Shown here piece by piece: positions 45,201-56,435 of a DNA stretch of 64,000 nucleotides; positions within the stretch are counted from its first letter, which is position 1, and every line of letters starts with the position of its first letter. A program made the position numbers and the translations under genes. Origin of the DNA: Fulvia fulva (lineage: Eukaryota > Ascomycota > Dothideomycetes > Mycosphaerellales > Mycosphaerellaceae); assembly GCF_020509005.1 (NCBI RefSeq), contig NC_063013.1, forward strand, positions 5,828,001 through 5,892,000, in the 5' to 3' direction. The notes beneath the pieces were generated by a model. That model had not been told where the DNA came from. It was given only the letters and a program-made list of their open reading frames with translations, and made no database searches.

Positions 45201-47850
45201 TAAAGCCTTCTACGATACGCTAGTAGCGGGACACCTAGGGAAGAGTACTACGAGTAGATTAGTATTACGGTACTATATAACGTGCTTTACTACCGAGCGG
45301 GCTATACTACCGAGCGGGCTACTTTTGCTAAGAACTATACTACTTCTATAGATATAGCTATATAACTACTATTATAGCGTATATTGTCTTTAAACGAGGC
45401 CAAACTGACCTTAGCTGTCTAGGCCACGAAACGCGACGCGACAATTACGAATCGACTTGCTACAAAGGTATACGACGCGTCTCGAACTATACTAGGGTAT
45501 CGATTAAATAGACGACCTCCTCGGGGTGACTACGAGCCTAATTCAAAGAAGCTTATAGAGCTAGAAGAGAGGGTGATACTTAAGTATATATACGAGCTAG
45601 ATCTTAGAGGTTTCCCGCTATTAAAGGCTAGTATACGAGCAATAGCCAATTCATTACTATAAGAGAAGAGTCTTAAGCCTACTAGTCTCAATTAGATAGA
45701 TAGGTTCATTAGGCGGTATCGTGAGCTAAAGGTTCGTATAACACGTAGATACGATCGTTAGCGAGCCCTAATAGAAGATCTAGACGCTATCGAGAAGTAG
45801 TTCTTACTTATACGTAATATAAAGGAGAAGTATAGTATCCTTAACTAGGACACCTATAACTTCGACGAGACAGGGTTTATAATAGGTGTCATTACATCTT
45901 AGAGCGTCGTTACGGGTTTAGAAAGGCGTAGTAGAAAGAGGAAGGTCGTTTAATAGGGCAATAGAGAGGGAGTAGAGAGATAGCGTATTAGATAGCTCTT
46001 ATACGAAGCGAGATTAGTAAGCTACGTAAGTCTAACGAGGCCCTTATATAGCGGAAAGTACGAAAGCGCAAGTATATTCAGTCTAGAGGGTCTCTAACCT
46101 TCGATAAGGCGTCGTAATTAATACCTCTAGAGGATACTAGGAGGTAGGAAGTGAGTAGAGAGTCGCTAGATAGTGTTCGGCTAGTACTAAGGCTACGATA
46201 CTATAAGCGATATAGCGAGTCGGGGTATAACGTACGTACCTATCAAGTAGACTTACTAGATAGCAAAGAATCTAAAGAGGAATTGTCCTCCTAGTAACGA
46301 TTCTATAGGATGTCGTCGTGTTAAGATACCGTCTTAATTAAAGTAGAAGTAGTATAGTTCTTAGTAAAAGTAGCCCGCTCGGTAGTATAGCCCGCTCGGT
46401 AGTAAAGCACGTTATAGCCTCGAATAACTCGTTTTATTAGGTCCTTCGTACGCGCCTTTCGGACATACCGTAATAGCCGTAGTATAAATAAACCTTAATA
46501 CGGGCTACTTATACCGCTACTAGTTCTATTCGATACTTAGGACAATGTTATAATAGACTTTATAGTCGATCTACCCCTAGCGAGGTATACGATAGATAGC
46601 TAGATCTACGAGAACGTACTTATAGTTACGGACCGCTTAGGGAAGGAGCGACATTACATTCCTATCCTCGAGATAATAGCCAAATATATCGCCTATATCT
46701 ATATTAAGTATATCTTTTTACGCTACGGCCTACCGAAGACGATTATATTAGACCGCGGGCCTTAGTAGATCTCCGTATTTTAGGGGCGGCTCTATAAGCT
46801 ACTATAGATTAAACGTAAGATCTTAACGGGTTACTATCCGGAGACCGATAGTTAAAGCGAAAATACGAACAAGATAATAGAACAATATTTACGCGTCTTT
46901 ATTAGCTATATATAGGACGATTAGCTAGATTAGTTACCTCTCGTAGAGTTTAACGCTAACGACTACGTCTCTAAGACTATAGGAGTAAGCCCGTTTATAG
47001 TAAATATCGGTAAGAACCTACGATACGCTAATACTAAACTTAACCTACTATAAGTATTATAACTATATAAGTAACGGCTCGACGTATAATCTCCCGACGT
47101 ATTCGCTCGCCGTATAACTAACCTAAGACATAGACTTCGGGATTTAATAGAAATGGTATAAGTAAGCTAGGTAGATTATACTAACGATTACCGTACGATT
47201 ATACTACGATACGAGGTCGGCGATCTAGTCTACCTTAGTACGCGTAACTAGCGAACAAAGCGACTATTAAAGAAGCTCGACTACCGCTACGTAGGGCTAT
47301 ACGCAATTATAGAAGTCCTACCGTACGATACGTATCGTCTAGACCTACTACGCTCCCTTAGTAATCTCTATAACGGGTTTTATACTAATCTACTCTAACT
47401 AGCCTACGCGCTAGTCCCTAGTTAAGTTTAGCTACCGCCTACCCCGATCGAAGTAGAGGACGATAATAGTAATAAGAGCGCGTAATAGGTATTATACGAG
47501 GTACTAGACGTCAGGAGCTCGCTACCGCTAGGCCTAGTACCTCGTAGTAGGAGGAAAGAGTAAAGATATAAATACCTAGTACGATAGGTAGGTTATAGTA
47601 AGCCTACTTAGGAGCCCGCTAAGGAGTTAATAGATACTATAGCCGCCTCTATCGCAGACTTCTACTATAACTATCCTACGAAGGATAGGCTAGCCGGCTT
47701 TACGCCGCTACTAGGGTAGATTCCTAATAAGGATACACCCGAAGACGTCGTAAACGCTTCGTTAATAACTACGACTAACCTAGTAACTATAGGAGGGCTA
47801 CGCGAATTAATTATATACCGGACTAATAAAGGAGACGGATAAGATAGAAG
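42300..47850 (+). pseudogene. Gypsy-2 pol, degraded, interrupted at 45,290-46,412
   Basis: Reading through stops gives RT (YLDDILIFS at 43,975-44,001), RNase H-like and integrase-like segments in the order usual for Ty3/Gypsy. Most disruptions are TAG/TAA codons at former Gln or Trp positions. It is not functional. Confidence 0.75.
45290..46412. mobile_element. internally deleted Fot1-type element (1,123 bp) inside Gypsy-2
   Basis: Terminal inverted repeats of about 65 bp (acgtgctttactaccgagcg... and its complement ending gcacgt) are flanked by TA on both sides. It keeps the transposase N-terminal region, to about 45,955, and the C-terminal region, and lacks the rest of the DDE domain present at 31,800-32,300. 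Each TIR contains two copies of tactaccgagcgggct. It is non-autonomous. Confidence 0.87.
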
Positions 47851-47872
47851 ATATGGAGGACGATATAGAATA

Positions 47873-48090
47873 TGTTAAACAGGTACGAGTTGCGTAGCAG
47901 TGGAAGACGGCGGATCACACCAAAGACGAAGAAGGACCCAATGGGATAGCGTGTATCTACATACAGTATCGCCGGTGTTGGTATAGGTGTTTCAGGAGGG
48001 ACAGCTGTACTCAGGACTTGACTAGCAAGCCCTGATTACTAATCCCCCTAAGCACTCAATGTTGACCCTATGACCTGCATATTCTCAACA
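47873..48090 (-). repeat. Copia 3' LTR
   Basis: On the plus strand it begins TGTTAAACAGG and ends TTCTCAACA. It differs from the other LTR by one C/T that I noticed (gcgtagcag here, gcgcagcag at 52,400). Confidence 0.93.
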
Positions 48091-48244
48091 CTCCCACTCA
48101 GGTCAGAAGGTCTCAAACAATCCCTTATACAAGCTAGAGCTGCCTCACAAAGTTTTGAAACTGCTGGCCATTGAGGGGCTTAGTCAGCCCATCAGCAACT
48201 ATGTCCTTTGTGTGGCAGTAATCCACTGCAATCTTCTTTTGCCA

Positions 48245-51200
48245 CTAGAGATTCCTGACATAGTAGTATGCCACATCAATATGCTTTGACCTGTCATGGA
48301 CATGGGCATTTTTGACAAAGGTCAAAGCTGCTTGGTTGTCACCCATAAGCTTCACGGGTCTCAGCTCATCAACAGTACTGCTTGCCTTCATCCTAGGTTG
48401 GAATGAACACTCTCCAACCAGGTCAGGACACCTCATCTCTCTAAGGACTGCAGCAAGAAACTGTGACTACTTAGCTGCTGCATTCATGGCCATGAACTCA
48501 GCCTCCATTGTTGATGTGGCAACAGACTTCTGCTTCCTACTCATCCAGGACACAGGTGATCCACAAAGGAACCACACATGTCCAAGGATTGAGACTCTGT
48601 CTGCCTTGTCTATGGCATAATCAGAATCTGAGTATCCCTGGAGAATACCTCCTCCTCTTCTGTACATCAAGCCCAGGTCTGGGTATGATCTCAGATATCT
48701 GGAGAGTTTCTTCAAGGCTCTAAGATGTCGCTTTGAAGGGTCAGCAACATATGAGCTGATTCTTCCAAGGGGGAAAGCAAGGTCTGGCCTTGTCATTGTC
48801 ATTGGCCACATCCAGGTACCATTGCAACTCTGGTACTCCTGTTTGTTGCACCTCTCATCCATAGTAGCTGAAGGTCTCAGATCCTCATAGCTGTCCATAG
48901 GTGAGAGTGTGGGTGTGGCCTTCTCTGGAGAGATGCCCATCTTGGCAAGGTTAGTTTGGATGTAGTGTCCTTGATCAAGCTTTACAGTACCTTGGGACCT
49001 GTTTCTGGTAATCCTCATTCCAAGGATCTTCTCAGGTTCCCCAAGATCTTTGATCTTGAACACTCTTCTAAATTCAGCCTTGAACCACTGAACATCTGAC
49101 AGCTTTGGAGCTGCAATGGGGATGTCATCCACATAGGTGAGGACCATGATGTCTCTTCCTCTGTGGATGAGTAGGCATGGATCCACCTGGGACTAGGTGG
49201 ATCCAATCTGTTCTAGCTTGGCAACACAGAGCTTGTTCTAATCTCTAGCTGCTTGCTTCAGTCCATACAGGCTTCTAAGGACCTTGAAGACCATATTTGG
49301 TGGAATCCGACACCTGGGGGTGGGATCATGTAGATGTCTTCAAGAAGGCTGCTTTCGGTGAAAGCATTGTTCACATCCACCTGGTGCATCTCAAGATCTC
49401 TCTCACATACTACAGCCATGAAGACCCTAAGGGTATCATGCCTAACAGTAGGTGCAAAGGTCTTTTCAAAGTCAACACCATATTTCTGTGAAAACCCTCT
49501 TACAACCAGTCTTGCCTTGAACTCTTCAATGGCTCCACTGATCATTCTTTTCACATCAAAAACCCACTTAGATGTAACCAGGTTTGCACCCCTTGGTAGT
49601 ACAACTGGATCCAAGGTGTTTTTGCTTCCTAAGGCAATAAGTTCTTTCTGGATTGCCTCTTTCCACATATGTCCCCAATTGGGGTCTCCCACTGCCTCCT
49701 TATAGGACTTTGGGATTGGCACTTCCTGCCGGTAGGCTATGGCCTGCCTAACAGCAGCAAATGCATATCCCTCCACATCATTCAGGATTTCCTCAACCCA
49801 GCTCATAGTTGGATCAAGATGAAACATCTGAGCAATCAATGCCCTATGATGCTTGGCTTCATGCTCAGCAGAGCCATCATCTTCATCCCCCCTTGACCTC
49901 TTGTTGCCTGCAAGCTGAGGTGGCTGTTGAGGTTGATCCTCCTGAACAAGTTCCTCTTCCTTTTCTTTTCTTGGAGTCCCCTCTACTCCAATCTTCTGGT
50001 ACTCTCTAATGTCTTTTGGAGGTTGGGGAAGTTGCACAAACACTGTTTTAGCAAGGAAAGAATTTCCCTTGCACCATCACTACGGATTGCAGATAGAAAA
50101 CACCTTGAGCTGTTCTCTACCTGAACCTTCCATTCCTTTAGAGCTGTAGGAGCATCACTCCTAGCCTTCAAAGGGACTACCCACTTCTTCCTCAAGAAGT
50201 TGTCTACAATCTCAAGCCAGTACTTGAAGCCAAGTCTTGAGACTGCACCTTGAAAAGGCCCACAGATGTCAATAGAGATGAGGGCCAGCCTCTCTCCTTT
50301 CCTCTCTGTGGCAGGTCCTTTGAACTTCCTCATGTCTGCAAGGGAGCAGACCTTGCAGTTCTGGTGTTCAGAAGGAACAGGAATGGGATCTTTCTTGTCA
50401 GTGACTCTATGCAGGTTTCTTAGCAGTCCCTTGCTAAGGTGTGCACATCTTCTATGCTATAGCTCCCACTGGTCCTGGGACTCAGTGGCAGTCATAGCCT
50501 GTTCCAATTCACACTCAAAATGTGTACCTAACTTGGACAGATCCAAGTCATGCTCCTATAGAGAGGCATATGCTTGAGGCATAGCTTCAAGCTGCTCTGA
50601 AACACTTTGAATGAATGGAACACCCCCTCTCAGCTTTGTCTGGACAACAGGTTTTCCAGGAAGGGGTTTGAGGGTGAAACTGGGCGGTTGGACAGCAAAC
50701 TGTTGGCTGAACTGATTCCAAGAGACAAGGCTAACTCCAAGGCCAGGAACAAACAAAACATTCTTCAAGACAATCTGCTTCCCAGAAGGACCACCCATCA
50801 CTGCACTCCCCTCATGTGTGGCATGTAGGTAGCCACCCCCAACCTTGATCCACTTCCTCTTCTGAAGAGGTTTCAGGGTCCTGAAAAGTGAATCCTGGTC
50901 AGTCATATGGGATGAAGCACAAGAGTCAAGCAACCACTCTGAGGAGGGGTACTTGCTTTTGGCTTCCACAGTTGAATGGGCAACCTCATCAACTTCATCA
51001 TCCTCTGATGGTGTCTCAGGGTCTGATAAGTCTTCCTGGGTTGCACAGGCTCTTCCTTGTAAGGTCCTTCATCACCACTAGGATGTCCCTCAGGCTTGGG
51101 GATGGGGACCTCGTTCTCGGTGGTGATGATTGTCTCTTTGCAACAGAGGTGTTTCCTCTGTTGAGCTTGTCCTTCCTGACAGCATGCTTGGCTCCAGAGA

Positions 51201-51887
51201 GGTGTGGGCAATCCTTGATCACATGATCACCATCACAGAGATGGCAGGTGATCTTGCCCTGGAAACCTCTTCCTACAAACATTGCTGTTTCCTTGGATGC
51301 AACTTCCAGCCTGGATTCATGTGACTCAAGCAGTTGTAGACAATCTTCATATGACAGTCCTGGCTAGGCCAGGATAGTGTTCTTGGTCCCAAGATACACC
51401 TCAGGCAGGGCTTGAAGCAGATGCTTCAGCTTCCTTGTAGGCTCTCTGTAGTGAGCCTCTGCTGGGTCAACTTCAGCAATCCTTCTTACAAGATTGCCAA
51501 GGTGGACCCAGGCCTGTCTGATGGTCATGCCATCTATCATTCTGAAGTTGATCAATTCTTGAACAACTGTCATTGCATATGCAGCATGAACCTTGCTGTA
51601 CTTTGCCCTCATCTTGAGCCAGATCTCTCCAGCTTGTCTCATCTATTTGCTTTCCTCCCAACTGGACTGTATCTTGACTCTTCAAGTCCAGGTAAGGGAT
51701 CTGATGACTCAGATGGTGTTGAGGAGCTGGGTGTGCTTGATAATAGATGGCCTCCATCTACAACCCAAAGCACATCTTGAGCTTCAAGATGGTCTTGTAT
51801 CAATGAGAACCATGTCCTCTAGTTGTCCTTGGTTAGGATAGGTGCTGCTCTCCTCCTACCAAGGGTGCTGTGTCCGGTTTCCTCCAT
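48245..51887 (-). pseudogene. Copia gag-pol polyprotein, broken
   Basis: It starts near ATG 51,887 (MEETGHSTLGRRRAAPILTK). Gag has the zinc knuckle CHLCDGDHVIKDC near 51,230. Protease carries LLDSCASSHMT at about 50,925. Integrase begins ISIDICGPF, but after AIRSDGAREI the sequence jumps to a linker, so its C-terminal half is deleted. RT has KARLVVRGFSQKYG and YVDD (49,135-49,124); RNase H follows to about 48,467 and beyond. In-frame TAGs and several frame changes (near 51,030, 50,040 and 49,200) inactivate it. It cannot supply integrase. Confidence 0.88.
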
Positions 51888-52361
51888 GCTTTTATATATA
51901 GGACAGGATGGCTGCCTACAGAAGAAAGGTATTCGTTCGTACGCGATCGGATCGATAGGAGGTGAACCGAACGCGAGGTTGATAGTGGAGAGAATGGCTG
52001 TCCACAAGAAAGCGAGGAAAGTCGGTCGTAAGGATCGTGTTTCTGAGACACTGTCTGTAGCTCTCTCAGGGGAGGGTGTTCTGAGACACTACGGCTCTCT
52101 CAGATGGAACAGTTAGTCGATGCGAACGCGATGTCCGGAGAGCGACTCTTCTCAGTAAGCTCGCCCACTTGTCTGAGGTATTGGCACAGGCTCCCCGACT
52201 CGGAGTCTGACAGTGCCTCACTAGGCTCTTTCACGTCTTATATGCACCTACAGCGCGGCTGTAGCTTCCTGTGCAATGCGGGTGCGGCCTCCAGTCTGCC
52301 TTCCTTTTGTTCTGAAGAGGAATAACTCCAATACGACTTTGTCGAGGGTGAAACACCGAGT

Positions 52362-52382
52362 TGCTAACCCGGGCTCATAACC
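52362..52382 (-). promoter_or_regulatory. Copia primer-binding site, matching the tRNA-iMet anticodon arm
   Basis: Adjacent to the 5' LTR the minus strand reads ggttatgagcccgggttagc. It is complementary to gggctcataacc, the anticodon arm of tRNA-Met, rather than to a tRNA 3' end. Drosophila copia is known to prime from a tRNA-iMet half-molecule in this way. Confidence 0.65.
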
Positions 52383-52600
52383 TGTTAAACAGGTACGAGT
52401 TGCGCAGCAGTGGAAGACGGCGGATCACACCAAAGACGAAGAAGGACCCAATGGGATAGCGTGTATCTACATACAGTATCGCCGGTGTTGGTATAGGTGT
52501 TTCAGGAGGGACAGCTGTACTCAGGACTTGACTAGCAAGCCCTGATTACTAATCCCCCTAAGCACTCAATGTTGACCCTATGACCTGCATATTCTCAACA
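52383..52600 (-). repeat. Copia 5' LTR
   Basis: A 218-bp near-identical partner of 47,873-48,090, followed by the target duplicate gaata at 52,601-52,605. Confidence 0.93.
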
Positions 52601-52674
52601 GAATATAATGTCGTATTCGTAGCGGTAATAATACGAGCTTAAGGGACTAAGTACGATTTAAGAGGGGGGGGTAG

Positions 52675-52835
52675 TATCACGGCCCTAGGCCTAGTAAATA
52701 GATAGCTAGTATATAGGTTACGTAACCGCGCGTACTAGCGTAACACCTCGGCTTATATATAGCCTCGGCGTACCTCGCGCTCCTCTTTCCTACGTACCTA
52801 GCTACTCTATATTAATATAACTATAAACCGCTATA
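52675..52835 (+). repeat. Gypsy-2 3' LTR (161 bp)
   Basis: It starts TATCACGGCCC (TG changed to TA) and ends AACCGCTATA, followed by tagcc. A G-rich polypurine tract lies directly before it. Confidence 0.88.
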
Positions 52836-54712
52836 TAGCCTAGCGGACTATCTTCTACGATACGGACCTAGAACTCGATACCGGCTATCTAGACTACCTA
52901 GCTACCCGTACGACGTTCGACGTAATATACCTATAGGCGCTACTAGCCCTAGAACTACGGCCTTAGTAGAAGAGAGCGGACTAGAAGGAGATTAATAAAG
53001 TACTATAAGAACGAATAACGGCCCTCGTACCGCCGGTACCCCTTCGTCTAGAGGCGGAAATCGACGCGGCGGTAAGGAGCCTATAGTAGTATATAGTAGG
53101 AGTAATCCGGGATAATCCCCTATACCCGACCCTCGAAGTACGCGTCGCTAGCCTAGTCGTAGGAATACGTAGACGTAGTCCGTATAACGGTAGCGGCGCG
53201 GCGCCGGTAGAACGAGATAAAATAGGACGCTATATACGCCCGATACCGCCGACTAGATAACGAGAAGGGTAGGATTATTAGGCGCTAGGGCAATATTACG
53301 TAGCGTAACGCCGTCCGTAAGGTTATAGGAGACCGAAGTAAGGTCTAGAAGCTCGCTAAGTAGGCGCGTACGAGGAAGCCGGAGACGCCGCTACTACTAC
53401 TATAGTTCCTACCTATCTATAATAGGTAAGGGGTCCTCTAGGAAGCCTAGTAAGGTAGAGCCGACGCGCTAGTAGAGGCGTTCTTCCCTCCTCCGGTTAC
53501 TACCCGACTCGACGATATCGAAGGCTTCGTATACCTAACGGAGCTCGAGACTAGCTAAGAAGTAACGGAGGCGGAGGTACTAATAGTACTAAAAGCGGCG
53601 CTACTAGATAAGGCCCTAGGACTAGATAAGATCTCTAACCGTTTCCTTAAGTACTACCGCTAGACGCTCGCCCCGTACCTCGCGGGGCTATATACGGTAT
53701 ACCTCTAGTAGTTATACGTACCGACCCCCTTCCGGTACTCGAGTATAGTCGTCCTCCGTAAGGAGGGTAAGGCTAGATATAACGTTAGGAAGGCCTACCG
53801 CCCGATAGCCCTACTTAGTACGATCGGGAAGGCGCTAGAGCGTATCGTAGCTAATCGTATCTCTAAGCTAGCCGAGGAGTACTAGCTCCTCCTAGCTAAG
53901 TAAATAGGAGCCCGACTAGGGCGGTCTACGACGACCGCCCTAGAACTCGTTACGGAATAGGTTTATATAATCTAGGTAATACGCCGATAATAGGTCGCTA
54001 CCCTACTATCCCTCGAGATCTCGGGGGCGTTCGATAAGGTTTCCTACGCCCGACTACTCTATAATCTCCGGGCGAAAGGTCTACCTAGCTAGCTCGTTAC
54101 GTTCGTTAAATCCTTCCTTAGTAACCGGTCTACGTAGCTCGTCCTAGGGGAGTAGCGTAAACCTTAGATACGGCCTATAGAAACGGGAATCCCGTAGGGC
54201 TTATCGCTCTCTCCGATCCTCTTCCTTTTCTTTACCTCTACGCTCCTCCCGCTACTTAGGGGAAGCGCCGGCGGTACTAACTCCTATATAGGCTTTATTA
54301 ACGATATAAATATCCTAATATATAGCGACTTAACCGAGACTAATTACCGCTAACTCGAAGCGGCGCTCGAGGTATATAACGACTAGGTAGCGCGATACGG
54401 GGTAGTCTTCGTACCTAAGAAGTACTAGATAATCTACCTTACGAGGACCCCGAAGAAGTATAACCTCTAAGCTACGATTAGGGCCGGGACCGGCGTAAGC
54501 TAGATTACTCTATAGCTATCTATCCGAGTCCTAGGATTCTAAGTAGATACGTAACTCCGGTAGTACGCCTACCTAAAGTAGCTCCGGTAGCGGGGAGACT
54601 AGAACAAAGCCTTAGTTATACGCCTCGCGGCCTCTATATAGGGCGTAGCCTTCGTAAAGGTACGCTAGCTATATAGCTCTATCCTCCGACCGGCGATCAC
54701 CTTTAGGGTACT
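52836..54712 (+). mobile_element. LINE 3, middle segment (reverse transcriptase)
   Basis: It continues the endonuclease-RT reading: KALGPDKISNRFLKYY, KAYRPIALLSTIGKALERI, LLSLEISGAFDKVS, then GFINDINILI near 54,290 where FVDD is expected. It is interrupted at 54,712 by the chromovirus (TSD gtact, 54,708-54,712). Stops are again TAG/TAA. Confidence 0.8.
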
Positions 54713-55232
54713 TGTCATGGTCTCCCCACAGAGTGTACAGAAGGTGGGGACAGAAGAGCCTCAGAGTGCTCAGAAGTCGTCAAGAAGTGACAGTCCAGCT
54801 TGGTGTGTGAGCGCCAAGAATCACATGCCCCGCAACATTCGCTACGGGACCCAGCCCTCCAAATTCACCCCTCTACCAAACCTTGACAGATTCACTTCGG
54901 CTCGTGACTGTGTGACTCACGGCACTCCCGCGAGCACCCGCGACTGCGCTGGACCCTGGAAGAAGCACGTGGAAGACTCGGAACGTAGGGCAGGTTGGAA
55001 TAAGGTTTTGAGCAAAGCTGCTGAGCGCGGCTTCGCACGGGTTAGCCCTGTTGATGCGGGGACACGCACTCGCGAGGGTCGCGTATAAATATCTGGCCTT
55101 CCCCAGGCCTCTCTTGCTTTCTTCGTCTTTTGTTTTGTGTAGCAATCATACCATACCCTTTTGCATCTGCACTTCGCACCTGCATTCTCGCTTTCACCCT
55201 TGCATCTCACAGGCCAGGCTCTCGCCCTGACA
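54713..55232 (+). repeat. chromovirus 5' LTR (520 bp) with TATA box
   Basis: It begins TGTCATGGTCTCC and ends TCGCCCTGACA. A TATA box (gtataaatat, about 55,083) and the pyrimidine-rich downstream segment mark the likely transcription start. Confidence 0.95.
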
Positions 55233-55274
55233 TCACAAAAGACCAACAAACCGTCAACCACTCGAGTCATCCTC

Positions 55275-56435
55275 ATGGGTGACCACGCCACCGATAGAGG
55301 TGTCAACCTCGACAACCAAGACACTCCATTCCACTTCAGTGAGTGGACTGACATCCCCTTCTCGAACGCCGCTGCCTTCGGTGCCTGGGCAAACGCCAAC
55401 CCCGACACCGCCTACGCTCTCATCAACCGCACCGTCTCCTCTTTCCGCGAGACCGCCCAGCAGGTCGAGCAAGCAAACAACCAAGCAACATACCTTCAAG
55501 GTATTGTGAACACCTTCCAGAACCTCGCCCCGCACGCCGACGACAACCGCCGCCAGCACTTCTCCAAGAAGGTCAACGACCCAGACGAGTTCGACGGCAA
55601 CAAGAGCAAGTTTGAGGCATTTGAGACACAGCTCACCATCAAGCTGTTGGCTAATGCCGACCACTTTCCGCAAGAGAAGGACAAAGTCACGTACGTCTTC
55701 TCCCTCCTTCGGGGAGACGCCGCGGCTCAGGTACAACACTACATCGACAACGCCACGCAGACTATCGGCTGCCCGGACGTCCTCACCTTGATGCAGGACC
55801 TCCGTGCTGCCTTTGGTGATCCAGACCGTAGAGCCACCGCCCAGAACGCCATCCACAACCTCCTCCAGAAGAACAAGAGCTTCGCCGAGTACCTCGCGGC
55901 CTTCAACCGCGACATCGGGTTCACCGGCTACAACGAAGAGACCAAGAAGAGCACTCTCCGCCGTGGTTTGTCAGCAGAGCTTCTTCGAGCCCTCGAGGAC
56001 AAGGACGTCGGTGCTATGAGCTTCCGTGAGCTCGTCGAGACCTGCCAGCGCCTCGACTCCAACATGAAACACACCGCCTCTCTCCTCGCTTCCCGTTCTC
56101 AAGGTCGTCAGCCTCGTGGTCCCGGAAGCCACTTCGCTGCTCCACTAGGCGCCGCCGCTCCTACGGCTCTCCCTCCCGTCTCTGTAGGTGACGCTATGGA
56201 TCTCAGCGCTGGTGCCGCCGTCCCTCGAGTCCAGGGCCTCGTCAACGGTAAGCTCACTCCCGAAGAGAAGCTTCGCCGTCGCCAGGCCGGACTCTGCACC
56301 TACTGCGGCGGTCCAGGCCACATCGCAGCCAACTGTCCGCAGCTCGCTGCCCGTAACGCCCGCAACCCGGTTCGCGGCGCTGTCGGCGCTATCGAGCCTG
56401 CTCCTGCTGCTCCCGCTGAGCAGGAAAAAGCCTAG
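55275..56435 (+). CDS. chromovirus Gag, 386 residues
   Basis: ATG 55,275 (MGDHATDRGVNLDNQDTPFH) opens an uninterrupted frame to TAG 56,433-56,435. The central capsid-like region contains FDGNKSKFEAFETQL and YVFSLLRGDAAAQV, followed by a Pro/Ala-rich linker. One zinc knuckle, CTYCGGPGHIAANC, is near the C-terminus. Gag forms the particle and packages RNA. Its last codons (GAG CAG GAA AAA GCC TAG) are the only place overlapping the pol frame. Confidence 0.93.
   Translation: MGDHATDRGVNLDNQDTPFHFSEWTDIPFSNAAAFGAWANANPDTAYALINRTVSSFRETAQQVEQANNQATYLQGIVNTFQNLAPHADDNRRQHFSKKVNDPDEFDGNKSKFEAFETQLTIKLLANADHFPQEKDKVTYVFSLLRGDAAAQVQHYIDNATQTIGCPDVLTLMQDLRAAFGDPDRRATAQNAIHNLLQKNKSFAEYLAAFNRDIGFTGYNEETKKSTLRRGLSAELLRALEDKDVGAMSFRELVETCQRLDSNMKHTASLLASRSQGRQPRGPGSHFAAPLGAAAPTALPPVSVGDAMDLSAGAAVPRVQGLVNGKLTPEEKLRRRQAGLCTYCGGPGHIAANCPQLAARNARNPVRGAVGAIEPAPAAPAEQEKA

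Larger units (their letters stand above)
47873..52600 (-). mobile_element. Ty1/Copia retrotransposon, lightly mutated, integrase truncated
   Basis: The 218-bp LTRs (47,873-48,090 and 52,383-52,600) are flanked by the 5-bp duplication gaata. The coding strand is minus. The order gag-protease-integrase-RT-RNase H is that of Copia. Three frames are needed to follow it, and the second half of integrase is missing. It is inserted in Gypsy-2. Confidence 0.93.
39733..52835 (+). mobile_element. Gypsy-2: RIP-degraded Ty3/Gypsy element containing two nested insertions
   Basis: Two 161-bp LTRs flanked by tagcc repeats bound the element; the right one is preceded by a purine tract (agagggggggg). Gag-like coding lies around 40,900-42,200 and pol around 42,300-47,850, all riddled with stops. 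RT reads YLDDILIFS at 43,975. It is split by a Fot1-type deletion derivative (45,290-46,412) and by the Copia element (47,873-52,600). Without these it is about 7.2 kb. It is inserted in LINE 3. Confidence 0.85.

Noticed and set aside
30300..47900. Search for CRISPR arrays or other regularly spaced repeats
   Set aside because: This is eukaryotic DNA; the repeats are LTRs, TIRs and simple tails, with no spacer-repeat periodicity.
55254..55856. 200-codon minus-strand ORF inside chromovirus gag
   Set aside because: A valine/glycine-rich antisense shadow of gag with no known product.
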